Shown: positions 1-9,464, counted from the first letter of the stretch. The stretch is DNA of 64,000 nt from an uncultured Mucilaginibacter sp. (GCA_903864275.1 CAIPFE010000046.1:62001-126000), one strand, 5' to 3'. Numbers and translations: made by a program. The notes: a model not told the origin generated them from the sequence alone.

Positions 1-1005
1 TAAAAATATCTTTTTAAAGGCGCTTATGTTATTTTGCTCGTAAAATAATAGCATTGCTTTTTTGTACTCAATAGAATCAACTGTCCTGAATGAAATGGGG
101 CAGTATTGATAAGCCATTAAAACAGCGTTGCTTACGATGCGAGCCGTTCTTTTATTGCCATCGGTAAAAGCTTGTATATACGAAAGCAGTACGAGCGAAA
201 GTAAAGACTTTTCAAGCACATTGTTTTTGCTGTTTACCAAAATACACATGTCGTTTAAAGCCTCGCGTATCTGATGCTCATTATCCAGAGGCATATAATT
301 CGTGCCCGATATACCCACCCTTCTTTGCCTGATGTTCCGGTCGACCCCCAAATCTTTTATTAGTAAACTGTGGATGTCCTCAATTCCGCGAATGTTCAGC
401 GGTACCACATAATCAGGGTGCTCAATAATAAAGTTTATAGCGTCCTTATGGTTTAATAGCATGATAGCATCGTCCTTTGGTTTGCCGGCGGCAGTTTCCT
501 TCTCTTTTAATAAACGTTCAGTTTCCAGGAGGGAGTAGGTATTGCCTTCAATTTGAGATGATTTCCAGCTCAGGTCAATAGCCAATCGTTCCAGTTCCTT
601 ATTGTAAGCTGACGGCGACAGGTGTGATATGTTATCTTTAAACTTTGATTGCAGCGCTTCAATGCGTTTTTCCTCATCTTCAGTAAATGGTTTAACCCGG
701 CTTAATACATCAGTAATAAGCCTAAAATTAAAAGTGTTTTTAATCTGCCGCTCGTCCTGTTCTTTTTCAAAATATTGATTTAAATCGAAGGAATTTAACA
801 ACTCATACGAGGGACTGATCGCATATTTTGTTGCCCTGCCTTTTCCTTCGGTGCTAATCAGATCATCCGAATAAAGCTTGTTCAAGAGCCGCTTAACTGT
901 CGCATAAGCTATTGCTCCGTTCAGGCCATCATGTATTTCTTTTGACGAACGTAGCGGATGAGCTTTTATATACGCCAATATGCTATTAGTATTATCTGTT
1001 TTCAT
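1..1005 (-). CDS. Fic-domain protein with N-terminal winged helix, catalytic His replaced (partial)
   Basis: The frame is open from an ATG at 1005 to the window edge, so 335 residues are visible and the C-terminus is missing. Residues 1-65 look like a winged-helix DNA-binding domain. Residues about 145-155 carry SSQIEGN, which fits the (S/T)xxxE(G/N) inhibitory helix of Fic AMP-transferases. The Fic core motif reads QAFTDGNKRTAR at about 278-289, where the family normally has HPFxxGNGR. The catalytic His is therefore Gln (codon 172-174). Fic proteins usually AMPylate target proteins from ATP; without the His that activity is doubtful. The winged helix and the repeated half-sites just upstream suggest a DNA-binding, possibly self-regulating protein (inference). 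It sits just beyond the last gene of the phage block. Confidence 0.85.
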   Translation of the reverse strand, partial: MKTDNTNSILAYIKAHPLRSSKEIHDGLNGAIAYATVKRLLNKLYSDDLISTEGKGRATKYAISPSYELLNSFDLNQYFEKEQDERQIKNTFNFRLITDVLSRVKPFTEDEEKRIEALQSKFKDNISHLSPSAYNKELERLAIDLSWKSSQIEGNTYSLLETERLLKEKETAAGKPKDDAIMLLNHKDAINFIIEHPDYVVPLNIRGIEDIHSLLIKDLGVDRNIRQRRVGISGTNYMPLDNEHQIREALNDMCILVNSKNNVLEKSLLSLVLLSYIQAFTDGNKRTARIVSNAVLMAYQYCPISFRTVDSIEYKKAMLLFYEQNNISAFKKIFL

Positions 1006-1010
1006 ATTTG

Positions 1011-1142
1011 TGGCTCATTTTATAATCAAATATAGCTCAAATAAATGAAATAATGAGCCACAAATTGAATATAATTGAGCTTTAATGAAATGAAGCTCAA
1101 TTAAAGTTAATTTAAAGCTCATTTTAACTCATTGTTGAGCTT
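1011..1142. promoter_or_regulatory. Cluster of GCTCA/TGAGC half-sites upstream of the Fic gene
   Basis: About seven copies of a GCTCA half-site in both orientations lie near 1013, 1034, 1054, 1077, 1095, 1117 and 1136. One pair forms a perfect 9-bp inverted repeat (ATTGAGCTT at 1074-1082, AAGCTCAAT at 1093-1101), and TGGCTCATT at 1011 is mirrored by AATGAGCCA at 1052-1060. This looks like a multi-operator array. The Fic protein's winged helix is the obvious candidate ligand (inference). Confidence 0.6.
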
Positions 1143-1183
1143 GAAAGCCACATGCGTTGAGCCCAATCTTGCCCATTTGAATA

Positions 1184-1420
1184 TTACCGCGCATTCTCAA
1201 AACTATTCAGCGCACGCCAGATCGTACGTTCGTCCTTCATGAATTTTACTTCAGCCTCCAGTACAGCCTGGTTTTTGTTGATCCCCCGCGTCTGCACCTG
1301 CGCCTGTACCCACAAGAAGATCTCCCGGTAAATAAAAACTTTTGTGTTTATAAACCCGGCCTTGTACATAGCCGAGAATATACCCTCGTCAAATAAAGTG
1401 TTGGCAAGTTCAATGTTCAT
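1184..1420 (-). CDS. Small hypothetical protein at the end of the phage block
   Basis: This 78-residue protein follows the tape measure gene in the same direction and is the last gene of the phage block. It is mostly helical, with no signal peptide or membrane segment. I recognise no family. The position downstream of the tape measure suggests a phage accessory or late protein, but function is unknown. The ATG at 1420 is the only reasonable start. Confidence 0.55.
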   Translation of the reverse strand: MNIELANTLFDEGIFSAMYKAGFINTKVFIYREIFLWVQAQVQTRGINKNQAVLEAEVKFMKDERTIWRALNSFENAR

Positions 1421-1510
1421 AAATTTGTTGATCGGTTGGATTAAATTGGTTGTGTAAGGGGTTTGAAATAAGGGACAAAACCTTTCAGCTTTCGCCTTTA
1501 ACCTTTTACC

Positions 1511-3754
1511 TCACAGGTTTACCCGGTTAATAGTTTGCGCCAGAATATTTTGCTGATTGTTCACGTCCTTCACATCAACATAAACTGGTGGGAAATTATT
1601 GATCATTTGATACGCGATAGTATTGGCCAGGTTTTTTTGGTCGGTTACCGGTTGATTGTAATAGCGGTTGGCGTCACCGCCGTCGGTAAATATCCCGCCT
1701 ACAGCATAGCCGCGGCCAGGGTTGGTTATTGAGAAATCACGACCTCCAAATCCAACATTTATGGCGCTCACCAAATTGCGCGCCCACGGCACCTGCATGG
1801 CTTCTGAAACAACGATACCTTCTCCGGAACGCAGGTAAGCGTTGGTATTGTCGGTTTTGCAGTAACCGGATAGTAAACCGCCACGCCCATCAGAGCTATA
1901 ATGAAAACCTCCCCTGGCGTATGCAGGCGGCTTTTGCGAAGCTATTTTTGCTACCTGTACCGCAGTTTCCGCGATTATAACCGGGATTGCCAGGGCCCCC
2001 AGCATACCGGTTTGCGCCTCGACTTTTGTAATGGCTAATGCGCCATTGATAACCGCCTGCGCTATAGAAGCTTCCTGTTCCTCTTTAAACGCTTTTACTT
2101 TTATTTGCCCTTCCTGCTGCTTATATTTTTGCTCAACAGCCAGTTTTTGTGCTGAGGTTAGGCTGCTGTTGCTTAGTTCCGCAGATTTATCTTTTTCGAG
2201 TGCGGCAATTTTGGCATCGCTTTGTTGTTTAATACTACTGGTAAGTATATTAAGCGCATCGGTTGCTATTTTACCTGCTGATTGCTTCGCGTAATCTTCC
2301 ACTTGCTGCAAAGCTGTTTTTTTGATTTCAACAGTTTTTTTTGCAGTGTCTTTTACAGCGGTAAGCGTCACAACATTTTCTGCCTGGAGCTGCTGGGTCA
2401 AAGCTTCCGGGGTAATAGCGTCAACCCCTGCACTTGAACCGGTAAGCGTTTCGGCAGGTGGCCTTGCGGCAAGCTGGTTATCTTTATCCTGTTCAGCATA
2501 GGCGCCCCGGGCTTTTTCGGACAATTTATCATAGTATCCTATTTGCCGGTCCACAGAAGCTTTAACTCTATTCTCATGATCATCCACATGCTGTCCGGCC
2601 TGGTCATATCCATCTTTATAAGCTTTTTCCATTTGCCCGGCGGTTTCCTCAACACCCTTTTTTACTGCTTTAAATGCGGTATTGATCTTATCCGTTGCAT
2701 TGGCCACGCCAGTAGCTGCCTGGATTAACCCATTACCAATTTCTTTAAAATCCAAATGGATGATGCCGTGCAGTATAACTGCAAATGCTTTAAACCTGTT
2801 GATCAGGTTTTCTTCGATCATCCGTCCCAGGGATTTAAGCGTTTCAACAGGGTGCGAAAAGGCGTTTACGATGCCGTCCATCAACGAATGAAAAACTGCT
2901 TTTACATCATTCACCACAACGCCTATTGCCGAAATTACACCCTGGAGGATCTTTGCTCCATTTGAGGATTTAACAAAATTGTCAAACAGCAACTGTAATA
3001 TGTTCAGCAAAAAACCAAAGCCATCGGTCTTTATTGCCTCGCCAACACCCTTTAAACCACCCTGAACGAGCGAAAGGCCGTCTTTCATTGCATTGAAACC
3101 TTCAGATGCTTCTTTGAGACTCGGCCCAAATATGCCCGAAACGTCCTTTATCTCATCGAATGAAGCTTTGAGGTGGTCCAACGTAATTTTATGCGCATCG
3201 AACGCGGTTTTACTATTGTTCGCAATAGTTACCTGTTCATCTAAAGCACTATTTGTTGCATTTGCGGCGCCCTGTAGCTGTTGTGCACCTGCTGTTCCTT
3301 TTGCAATACTTTCTGAATAGGCTTCGAGCGCGCTTTTACCCTGGCCGGCACTGGTGGTTTGTTCTTTTAGCGATTTGCGCAGGGAGCCTATTTGCCCGCT
3401 CAGTTCCTTAGTTTTAGCGGAACCTTCCCCCGCGGCTTTTGCATTGTTTTGATGCTGGACGGTTAACGACGAGAGAGAACTTCCGGCATTTTTATTTGCC
3501 GTGCTTAACGCATTCATTGCTGCAGCGTTTGCCGTTACCCGGGCTGTTGCATCCTGCAATTTTTTTTGCAGGGCGTCCAGCTTTGCCGAAACGTCATCAA
3601 ACGCTGTTGAATTTTGCTGGCCGGCAGCATTTAGCTGTTGCTGTTTTGCCACTAAATTGTCAATTACTTTGTTAAGGCTGGTTATGCCTTGCGTTAGCTT
3701 ATCAGTGTCCATCTCAACCCCAATGATGATATTTTTGCTAATGTCGTTTGCCAT
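1511..3754 (-). CDS. Phage tail tape measure protein
   Basis: This 747-residue protein has the hallmarks of a tape measure: an Ala/Gln/Lys-rich coiled-coil N-terminus (about 15-200), hydrophobic amphipathic stretches about 245-300 and 625-655, a second coiled coil about 500-600, and a Gly-rich C-terminus. The C-terminal segment LRSGEGIVVSEAM resembles the conserved end of tape measure proteins in Bacteroidota siphophages. Such proteins set tail length and are threaded through the tail tube. It is the longest gene of the block and is transcribed near its end, where tape measures are usually followed by tail-tip genes. Here the large tail proteins lie upstream instead, so the order is unusual. 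Confidence 0.85.
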   Translation of the reverse strand: MANDISKNIIIGVEMDTDKLTQGITSLNKVIDNLVAKQQQLNAAGQQNSTAFDDVSAKLDALQKKLQDATARVTANAAAMNALSTANKNAGSSLSSLTVQHQNNAKAAGEGSAKTKELSGQIGSLRKSLKEQTTSAGQGKSALEAYSESIAKGTAGAQQLQGAANATNSALDEQVTIANNSKTAFDAHKITLDHLKASFDEIKDVSGIFGPSLKEASEGFNAMKDGLSLVQGGLKGVGEAIKTDGFGFLLNILQLLFDNFVKSSNGAKILQGVISAIGVVVNDVKAVFHSLMDGIVNAFSHPVETLKSLGRMIEENLINRFKAFAVILHGIIHLDFKEIGNGLIQAATGVANATDKINTAFKAVKKGVEETAGQMEKAYKDGYDQAGQHVDDHENRVKASVDRQIGYYDKLSEKARGAYAEQDKDNQLAARPPAETLTGSSAGVDAITPEALTQQLQAENVVTLTAVKDTAKKTVEIKKTALQQVEDYAKQSAGKIATDALNILTSSIKQQSDAKIAALEKDKSAELSNSSLTSAQKLAVEQKYKQQEGQIKVKAFKEEQEASIAQAVINGALAITKVEAQTGMLGALAIPVIIAETAVQVAKIASQKPPAYARGGFHYSSDGRGGLLSGYCKTDNTNAYLRSGEGIVVSEAMQVPWARNLVSAINVGFGGRDFSITNPGRGYAVGGIFTDGGDANRYYNQPVTDQKNLANTIAYQMINNFPPVYVDVKDVNNQQNILAQTINRVNL

Positions 3755-3838
3755 GAATTTTGTATTAGAATTATGATTTATATGCTATTTGGCATATTTT
3801 AAATATAAAAATAAGCCCGGAAGGGCTCATTAATCGAA

Positions 3839-4411
3839 TTAGAAATCTGATTTTTCTTTTGCTTTTTGCGCAGCTTTAGCCTGTTCGTCCATTGTGTCAT
3901 CTATATACAAAAGAACAACCTTTAATTTAGTGGTAACGTTTATTTGGATGGACTTTTTTTCAGAATGCCAGTCAGTGAACATGTGTCCTTCGCTTAAAGA
4001 TATGGCCTGTGTTTCATTTCCATCTCCAAATTTATAGGGGTCTTTAAAAGAAATAGTAGCATTTCCTTTTCCATAGACATCGGAGATATCACTTACAAGG
4101 CTGTTATAAAAGCCAAGTGTTGACGCTTCATTTTCAGGCTGGAATATGAATCCGCCAAAATAGGCTTTGTCATTAAATAGTTTTACCTCAAAGGCTTGTG
4201 TTGCTCTGTGCCCCAGACTAATGTTGGTAAAAAATAAATTATCGTCAGTGCTGCCTTTCATTAAAGCGCCGCCTTTTGCTTGCATTGCTGCCATCACATC
4301 TGCTTTGCTGCTACCGAATTTAATGCCCAAAAAGCCTTCAATTGGCTTTGTTGTTTGTGAAATCCCAATAAAGGGGACTAACAATAATGCGATAAGTAAG
4401 GTTTTTTTCAT
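3839..4411 (-). CDS. Secreted hypothetical protein embedded in the tail module
   Basis: The protein starts best at the ATG at 4411, giving 190 residues beginning MKKTLLIALLLVPF, a clear Sec signal peptide ending near GISQ. The longer frame to 4465 would bury this signal. The mature part is soluble, with a lysine-rich end, and contains FLGIKFGSSKADV, a pattern seen in secreted Bacteroidota proteins of unknown function. I cannot assign a function. It lies between the tape measure and a tail gene on the same strand, so it may be a cargo (moron) gene or a later insertion. A periplasmic protein is not expected as a tail structural component. Confidence 0.75.
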   Translation of the reverse strand: MKKTLLIALLLVPFIGISQTTKPIEGFLGIKFGSSKADVMAAMQAKGGALMKGSTDDNLFFTNISLGHRATQAFEVKLFNDKAYFGGFIFQPENEASTLGFYNSLVSDISDVYGKGNATISFKDPYKFGDGNETQAISLSEGHMFTDWHSEKKSIQINVTTKLKVVLLYIDDTMDEQAKAAQKAKEKSDF

Positions 4412-4489
4412 GTTGTTTTTGCTAATTTTATTGGTAAATTTAAACGAGGCGGATTTAAATTCCAAATGTTTTCGAAAATATTTTTATTG

Positions 4490-6553
4490 CTATCCCAATT
4501 TCACCAATTCCACCTTCGTTGGCTGCCCTTTTCGCCAGGCATCTATTTTGTTAATGTAATAGTAGGCGCTATCCTGCTGTATGTAAACGGGGATGAGCAA
4601 ATTGAGCTCTAATATATCACGTGGTGTAAGCAAAATGTAACGTACAATTTTTTTTGTTTGCGCCAATACCTTTTCAAATTCGGGGTAATAATGTTTACGC
4701 AGGTCATCAAACATTAAACTTGCTGCGCCGTAGCCTGGCTCAGGTTCGGGAGCGTCTGCTTTATAAAAATAGGGCGTACTTATAACATCATTTATAATAC
4801 GGTTATTTCCGCTCCCGTCGGTAAAAGTAACGGTCTTACCTAATACATCTATATTTAATTTCTGATCTATCAATATACGGGGCGCAACACCTATGCTAAA
4901 ACTGTTTGTGCTGGTGGTTGGATCAATCATCGCAATTCGGGCTACTGTTCCCCCGTAATACAGACGGTTTAGGCTTGGCCCGAAGGGACTTTCAAATAAT
5001 GTAGCATTTGCCGGGAGCGTTTGATCGGCTATTGTTATTTGCGACCATCCAAATTTTAACGGCAATATGTTTTCATCGGTTTGGTACTGCATATAATTTA
5101 ACTGTGCATAATTGCCAAGCTGAAAGGCAACCTGTTTGCCCTGGTTGAGGCATTTGGAACTCCAGTCCTTCGCCAACGGAATATTATTTACAATATCCTT
5201 GAATGAATTGAAGGATATGGTTTTAGTTGAATTATCAGTTTGACAAATTATACCAAAGCGCTGCAGTGTATCTTTTAATAGATCCTTTTCGCTTATGTCT
5301 GGAAAAATGCGTTCGCATTGAACCGTCTGGCCGAATAAGACAACGTGGTTATCTGATTTAATTGTTAATTCAGCGCCCTGCGCCATTGTAAAATTTGATT
5401 GTGAATATCCTTTAAACCTGTAAGTTATTCTTATCTTTCCATTAGCAGGTAATTCCGTTTGAAATGAAAGGAGAGTTTTCGGTGTTATGGTATAACCGTG
5501 CCTGTATGCGCCCTTGCGTATTAAGGTTGGGTTACCTGATAAATAGAAATTTGACCAGGTTAAAGGACTATCACCATATACCGGATCGGTGTACATTATT
5601 ATGATGTCGACATTTGCCGCGAACTTTTCATTGTAATAATTGCCAAAAAAATAGAAGGATGGAATCGTCAAAGTTATTGTAACACTGTTTATTTCGTTTG
5701 TTGTATAAATGCCAGTTGAAGGGTCGTAAAAACCGCTGACATTTGAAATTACATTAGGAAACAATATGGTGCCTCCCGGTTCCGAAAGGTTGTTATAAGT
5801 AACACTTAATGCTTGTGCTAATGACACGTCACAGCCTTTGCTATCAATTTGGTTTTGGTAATCGGTGCCATGCTCGAAACTCCCGTTAGAAAACTGGGCT
5901 ATCATCAAAGGATAAAGCGGATCGCCAAGCAATGATCCGGTTGCTTTGTATCCGGACGACTTTAATAACAAATCTATCGCTGTTTTAATAAAAAAGCCGG
6001 GGCGCAAGTTGTGTACGTCAATTGGCGCTGTAAAATCATCGGTCATAAAGCCATAATCAATTACCGGGTATATCCATCCATCGGTTTTGGTTTGTGAATC
6101 GGCGGCATTATCTAAGCTCCACACATGATCATACGGTTGCCAAACTAAATTTTGCCCGTAATTGCTCCATATACTTGTGCTGTCGCCCATGTCGTACAAT
6201 TTGCCGCCAATCGCATCAAAAAAATCAACATTACCTGATAAAATAGTAATAGCAGCTGTATCCTGCTCAATGCCGTTTAACTCGCCGATGCCATAGGGAA
6301 TAATTTCAAGCCCATCCTGGATAATTTTTGCCTGGTATTGCTGATAAGGGAGGTTGGTGCTAAACGCGATATCATCGGGGAATCCAAGGATTTGCCGGTT
6401 GCGTTGGGTTAAAGGCAGCTTAAACTGGTTGCTGGTATTGCCTTGCTGATTTTGTACTTCAGCCAGGTTATTGATCTGAAATGTCAGGGCAATAGGGCTG
6501 TCATCGCTAAGATCGACAAGCTGATCATTTAAATATAATTGGAGTTGGTCCAT
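4490..6553 (-). CDS. Large phage tail-associated protein
   Basis: This is a 687-residue protein without signal peptide. The start region (LQLYLNDQLVDLSDDSPIAL) and the following phrase FKLPLTQRNRQILGFPDD match the type of protein found next to tape measure genes in Bacteroidota siphophages, probably a tail-tip or baseplate component. The body is rich in Asn, Tyr and Thr and predicted beta strands, as expected for a structural protein. The assignment rests on position between the tape measure and another large tail protein and on general character rather than on a named domain. The gene follows the 706-residue tail gene after about 140 bp. Confidence 0.65.
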   Translation of the reverse strand: MDQLQLYLNDQLVDLSDDSPIALTFQINNLAEVQNQQGNTSNQFKLPLTQRNRQILGFPDDIAFSTNLPYQQYQAKIIQDGLEIIPYGIGELNGIEQDTAAITILSGNVDFFDAIGGKLYDMGDSTSIWSNYGQNLVWQPYDHVWSLDNAADSQTKTDGWIYPVIDYGFMTDDFTAPIDVHNLRPGFFIKTAIDLLLKSSGYKATGSLLGDPLYPLMIAQFSNGSFEHGTDYQNQIDSKGCDVSLAQALSVTYNNLSEPGGTILFPNVISNVSGFYDPSTGIYTTNEINSVTITLTIPSFYFFGNYYNEKFAANVDIIIMYTDPVYGDSPLTWSNFYLSGNPTLIRKGAYRHGYTITPKTLLSFQTELPANGKIRITYRFKGYSQSNFTMAQGAELTIKSDNHVVLFGQTVQCERIFPDISEKDLLKDTLQRFGIICQTDNSTKTISFNSFKDIVNNIPLAKDWSSKCLNQGKQVAFQLGNYAQLNYMQYQTDENILPLKFGWSQITIADQTLPANATLFESPFGPSLNRLYYGGTVARIAMIDPTTSTNSFSIGVAPRILIDQKLNIDVLGKTVTFTDGSGNNRIINDVISTPYFYKADAPEPEPGYGAASLMFDDLRKHYYPEFEKVLAQTKKIVRYILLTPRDILELNLLIPVYIQQDSAYYYINKIDAWRKGQPTKVELVKLG

Positions 6554-6559
6554 GGTGAG

Positions 6560-6695
6560 TCGTAAGTGTTATAACGGTTTAACGAGCTGTAAATGTTGTA
6601 ATAGCTAAACTGAGTGATTATTATTAAAGAGCTTTTGATAATAGTCAGTGATACTCACCTAAACTTTTACAACAATTACAACCCTTTCAACCGAT
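6560..6695. repeat. Intergenic imperfect inverted repeat, GTTGTAA word family
   Basis: This spacer between two tail genes carries words such as GTAAATGTTGTAATAGC on one side and the reverse complement of GGTTGTAATTGTTGTAAAAG on the other (about 6660-6690). The same word family recurs at 59526-59575 far from any phage gene, so it is host-type repeat material. Confidence 0.45.
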
Positions 6696-6696
6696 T

Positions 6697-8817
6697 TTAC
6701 TGCGTTTGTATATTTATTGACGGCAAGTTAAAAGTTACACTGAACGGCGCGTGTCCGTTGAGGGTTTCATACTCCGTAAAGGTGGCCGTGTTTAGCACGA
6801 TGGTTTGCCACTTAACCGGGTTTCGATTTACCAGCATCTGCACTTTGGGCGAATATTTAATGGATTGCAATCCTTTGATATCAGCTACAGACAAGTCTTC
6901 GGCCATTACCTTTATTTTTTGACCGGCGCTTTTGCCTATTACTTCTTCAATGCCATCCTGGTTTTCCCAGTCGGACACATAATTTTTTATGATCACAGCG
7001 TTTTGCACATCCAATGAAACTTCCTGGTTATAAACAAAACGGTAATAATTCCAGCAGCCGCTCAGGCCTATCCAGCGCAGGTAAACCGACTGTTCATCAA
7101 CTGCATCGTCAATTCTTACGGTTTGTGTTTGGGTAACGGTATGGGCAACATCTTCGCTATCATTATAATTAAGCGTCAGCGTAAAATAATAAACATCACT
7201 ATCAAAGTTTGCATTTATAAGCAGGCGGTTTAAACCAAGTTGGGCAGGCACCGGCATACTGAATGATGATTGGTTAGCAATGACTAATTTGCTGCCATCC
7301 TGGTTTAATAACCACGAACTGTCGTCGTTTAAAAGATAGCTTGTCTGCGGGCCTCCTGGCAGCGGATTACGGTTAATATCAAGTGGGGTAAGTGTGCAAT
7401 ACAATTGCAGACCAACCAGGTCATCACTGTAAATAAAGCCTATATCAAACGGGTAACCATTTGAATAAGCAGGTTCTGCAAAATCTGTTGCCCATCGTGC
7501 CAATTGGCTGTTATCAGTTACCGAACGAAATGGCACATAAGCGGCCAGGTTGCCCCCGTATTTATCGCCTAACTGTTTTGCCGCATATAACACATAATAC
7601 GGGTTGGGTATAGGTATGTAAGACAGCGTTTGGCTGCTGCTTAATTTACCGTCCCAATATTCGGCATAGGCAATTTGATAGCTGGCGCTTAGATTGGCAT
7701 CGCGATAGTTTATTTGGGTAAAATTGCTACCGTCCTTTGCTCGTAGTAGGCTTTGCAAAAAGTTGGAGATGTCGGATTTAACTAAACCGGTATTATTAGG
7801 CCTATTGGTTGATATTATCTTATTTGCTTGTCCGCTTATTGTATCCTGATAAGTAATTTGCGTACGTACCTGGTAATATGGTCTTAACAAGTTTATATTT
7901 ATATAGCCTGTCGCAGCTGAAACATACGGGGTGCTTATCACTATATCCCCAGAGGTATTCACTGAATTTACCTTGAACGTGCCTATATAAACACCAGCAT
8001 TTAAGTACACATAAACGGGTTTGTTGTTTATTAACACCACATTTAAGGCGGCTGCGTTTACCAGTTCCTGGTTGTTCGCTGCAATGGCAATTGCGATTGC
8101 CGAAGTGTCACAGCTGACGGAAACGGCGGCATTCCCGCTAAGGGTATCTAATGTAACGGCGGTAACTTCAAAATCTTTACGCAGGTAGGTAAAGATAACG
8201 GGGTTAAATGCGGCGTTCCAGCGGGATACATTGCCGCCTGTTAAGCTCACAGAAGGATCACTAACCAGTAAGTTGCTAAGTACAGGTACAGTTATAACCG
8301 AAGTAGTGCTGCAGCCGTTGGCATCACTTGCATAAACTACTTTTACCCCACCTGTTAAACCTGTAAATATTGGTGATGACTGGAAACTTACTTCATCAAG
8401 GCTATACATGATAGGCCCGTAACTTGAACCGGCACTTACGGTTATTTGCCCGTCGGCCGCGCCAGGGGCCGATTCAGGATTGTCTACATTAATATAATTA
8501 ATAACCAGGTCGCACTGGTTTACTGGCGGAGCAGGATCAGGGGCGGGGCTTACGCTATCGATCTGGAACTTTGTAATGTAAGGGTGCAAAGGATTACTAT
8601 CGCTTAGCAATCCATGATAAACTGCTGCTGTTTGCCCGGCAATTGTCGCCTGCCCCTGGATGACTGTTCCGTTTAGGTTTTGGGTGAAATACACGGTTAC
8701 GTTATTGCCATTTGTTGGCTGTCCGGTTGCAGCATCAAAAAGCGAGATAATTATCTCGCCGCTTACCTGGGTGCCACTTACCCCCGTTAATCCTGGGCCT
8801 ATTGTTGCTATTATCAT
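6697..8817 (-). CDS. Large phage tail protein with a SprB-like module
   Basis: This is a 706-residue beta-rich structural protein. Residues about 15-70 look like an Ig-like domain. Residues about 103-180 match the SprB adhesin repeat pattern: a start like LVINYINVDNPE, then GAADGQITVSA, then YSLDEVSF, and an ending DANGCSTTSVITV. SprB repeats are known from gliding-motility and T9SS adhesins of Bacteroidota. The rest (about 190-706) is rich in Tyr, Asn and Ser, consistent with a tail fibre or baseplate protein. The gene sits between neck and tail-tip-type genes on the same strand. A role in receptor contact is inferred. Confidence 0.65.
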   Translation of the reverse strand: MIIATIGPGLTGVSGTQVSGEIIISLFDAATGQPTNGNNVTVYFTQNLNGTVIQGQATIAGQTAAVYHGLLSDSNPLHPYITKFQIDSVSPAPDPAPPVNQCDLVINYINVDNPESAPGAADGQITVSAGSSYGPIMYSLDEVSFQSSPIFTGLTGGVKVVYASDANGCSTTSVITVPVLSNLLVSDPSVSLTGGNVSRWNAAFNPVIFTYLRKDFEVTAVTLDTLSGNAAVSVSCDTSAIAIAIAANNQELVNAAALNVVLINNKPVYVYLNAGVYIGTFKVNSVNTSGDIVISTPYVSAATGYININLLRPYYQVRTQITYQDTISGQANKIISTNRPNNTGLVKSDISNFLQSLLRAKDGSNFTQINYRDANLSASYQIAYAEYWDGKLSSSQTLSYIPIPNPYYVLYAAKQLGDKYGGNLAAYVPFRSVTDNSQLARWATDFAEPAYSNGYPFDIGFIYSDDLVGLQLYCTLTPLDINRNPLPGGPQTSYLLNDDSSWLLNQDGSKLVIANQSSFSMPVPAQLGLNRLLINANFDSDVYYFTLTLNYNDSEDVAHTVTQTQTVRIDDAVDEQSVYLRWIGLSGCWNYYRFVYNQEVSLDVQNAVIIKNYVSDWENQDGIEEVIGKSAGQKIKVMAEDLSVADIKGLQSIKYSPKVQMLVNRNPVKWQTIVLNTATFTEYETLNGHAPFSVTFNLPSINIQTQ

Positions 8818-8819
8818 GT

Positions 8820-8882
8820 TAGTTGATTGAGTTGATTGGGTTGAATATGTTGATTGGGTTGAATATGTTGATTAAGTTGAAT
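8820..8882. repeat. Tandem GTTGATTGGGTTGAATAT words
   Basis: Several imperfect copies of TTGATTGGGTTGAATATG and TTGATTAAGTTGAAT follow one another. The same words recur at 15219-15258, 21866-21900 (reverse complement) and 27115-27162, all intergenic. Copies are too short and too close for CRISPR. Confidence 0.6.
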
Positions 8883-8918
8883 CCGGCTTTTATTTGATAG
8901 ATTGATGTGTTCAGCCAC

Positions 8919-9353
8919 TCACCCGATCAGCTTAAGCAACTCCCTACTAATTTCTCCGGCAATACTATCCATAACCTGGTTTAATCTCAGGTTGATGTTA
9001 TCGTTGCCAAGTGGTTCGGTAATCAGGCCGGGGATACCTTTAAATCCTTTTTTGTCGATTGATTTTTTTATGGCCCATACCGCCTTATCGGGGATGCCCT
9101 TCGCCTGGCACCATTGCTGTATCCGTTCAATCATTGGCGGGTTCCCAGCTACAGCATCGGCACTCGTAGGACCCCTGCCAGTTTCAAGTAATTGCAGATA
9201 TCCAGGTAACTGCAGTTGCGCTTTGCTGCCATCTCCAATGATGATGAATTGCTTTGCAGTTTGCCCGGTGGCATTTTTGCCGTTGGCCTGCATCGAATTG
9301 ATCACATCGGTTTTGAATAATTCAAGGAATTGGATGAGCTGATCGTTGTTCAT
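8919..9353 (-). CDS. Phage head-tail joining / tail-completion protein (HK97 gp10-like)
   Basis: The 144-residue protein has the layout of HK97 gp10-type minor head-tail proteins: a helical N-terminus, then GYLQLLETGRGPT at about 60, then a segment with PPMIERIQQWCQAKGI, and a helical C-terminus. The motif of an aromatic/Leu-rich strand followed by ETGR is typical of this group. These proteins join the capsid neck to the tail. It sits next to the similarly sized 149-residue neck-like gene, as in intact siphophages. Confidence 0.65.
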   Translation of the reverse strand: MNNDQLIQFLELFKTDVINSMQANGKNATGQTAKQFIIIGDGSKAQLQLPGYLQLLETGRGPTSADAVAGNPPMIERIQQWCQAKGIPDKAVWAIKKSIDKKGFKGIPGLITEPLGNDNINLRLNQVMDSIAGEISRELLKLIG

Positions 9354-9365
9354 TGGGTTGTTTTA

Positions 9366-9464
9366 GTCCATGGTCCATAGTCGATAGACCATAGCGATGA
9401 TTGAGCGTTTTAACTTCTTTAGAATAGATAATTTGCCATGAATTATGGTCCATCGACTATGGAT
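9366..9464. repeat. Inverted repeat, GTCCATAGTCGATAGACC family
   Basis: The arm at 9366-9394 holds GTCCATAGTCGATAGACC, and the arm at 9442-9464 holds its near reverse complement GGTCCATCGACTATGGAT. The right arm reaches the stop codon of the neighbouring phage gene. The same word makes a hairpin at 26110-26187. Confidence 0.7.

Noticed and set aside
2031..3776. Plus-strand open frames opposite the tape measure gene
   Set aside because: They are mirror frames of the Ala/Ser-rich coding strand, low in complexity, without start context or family features.
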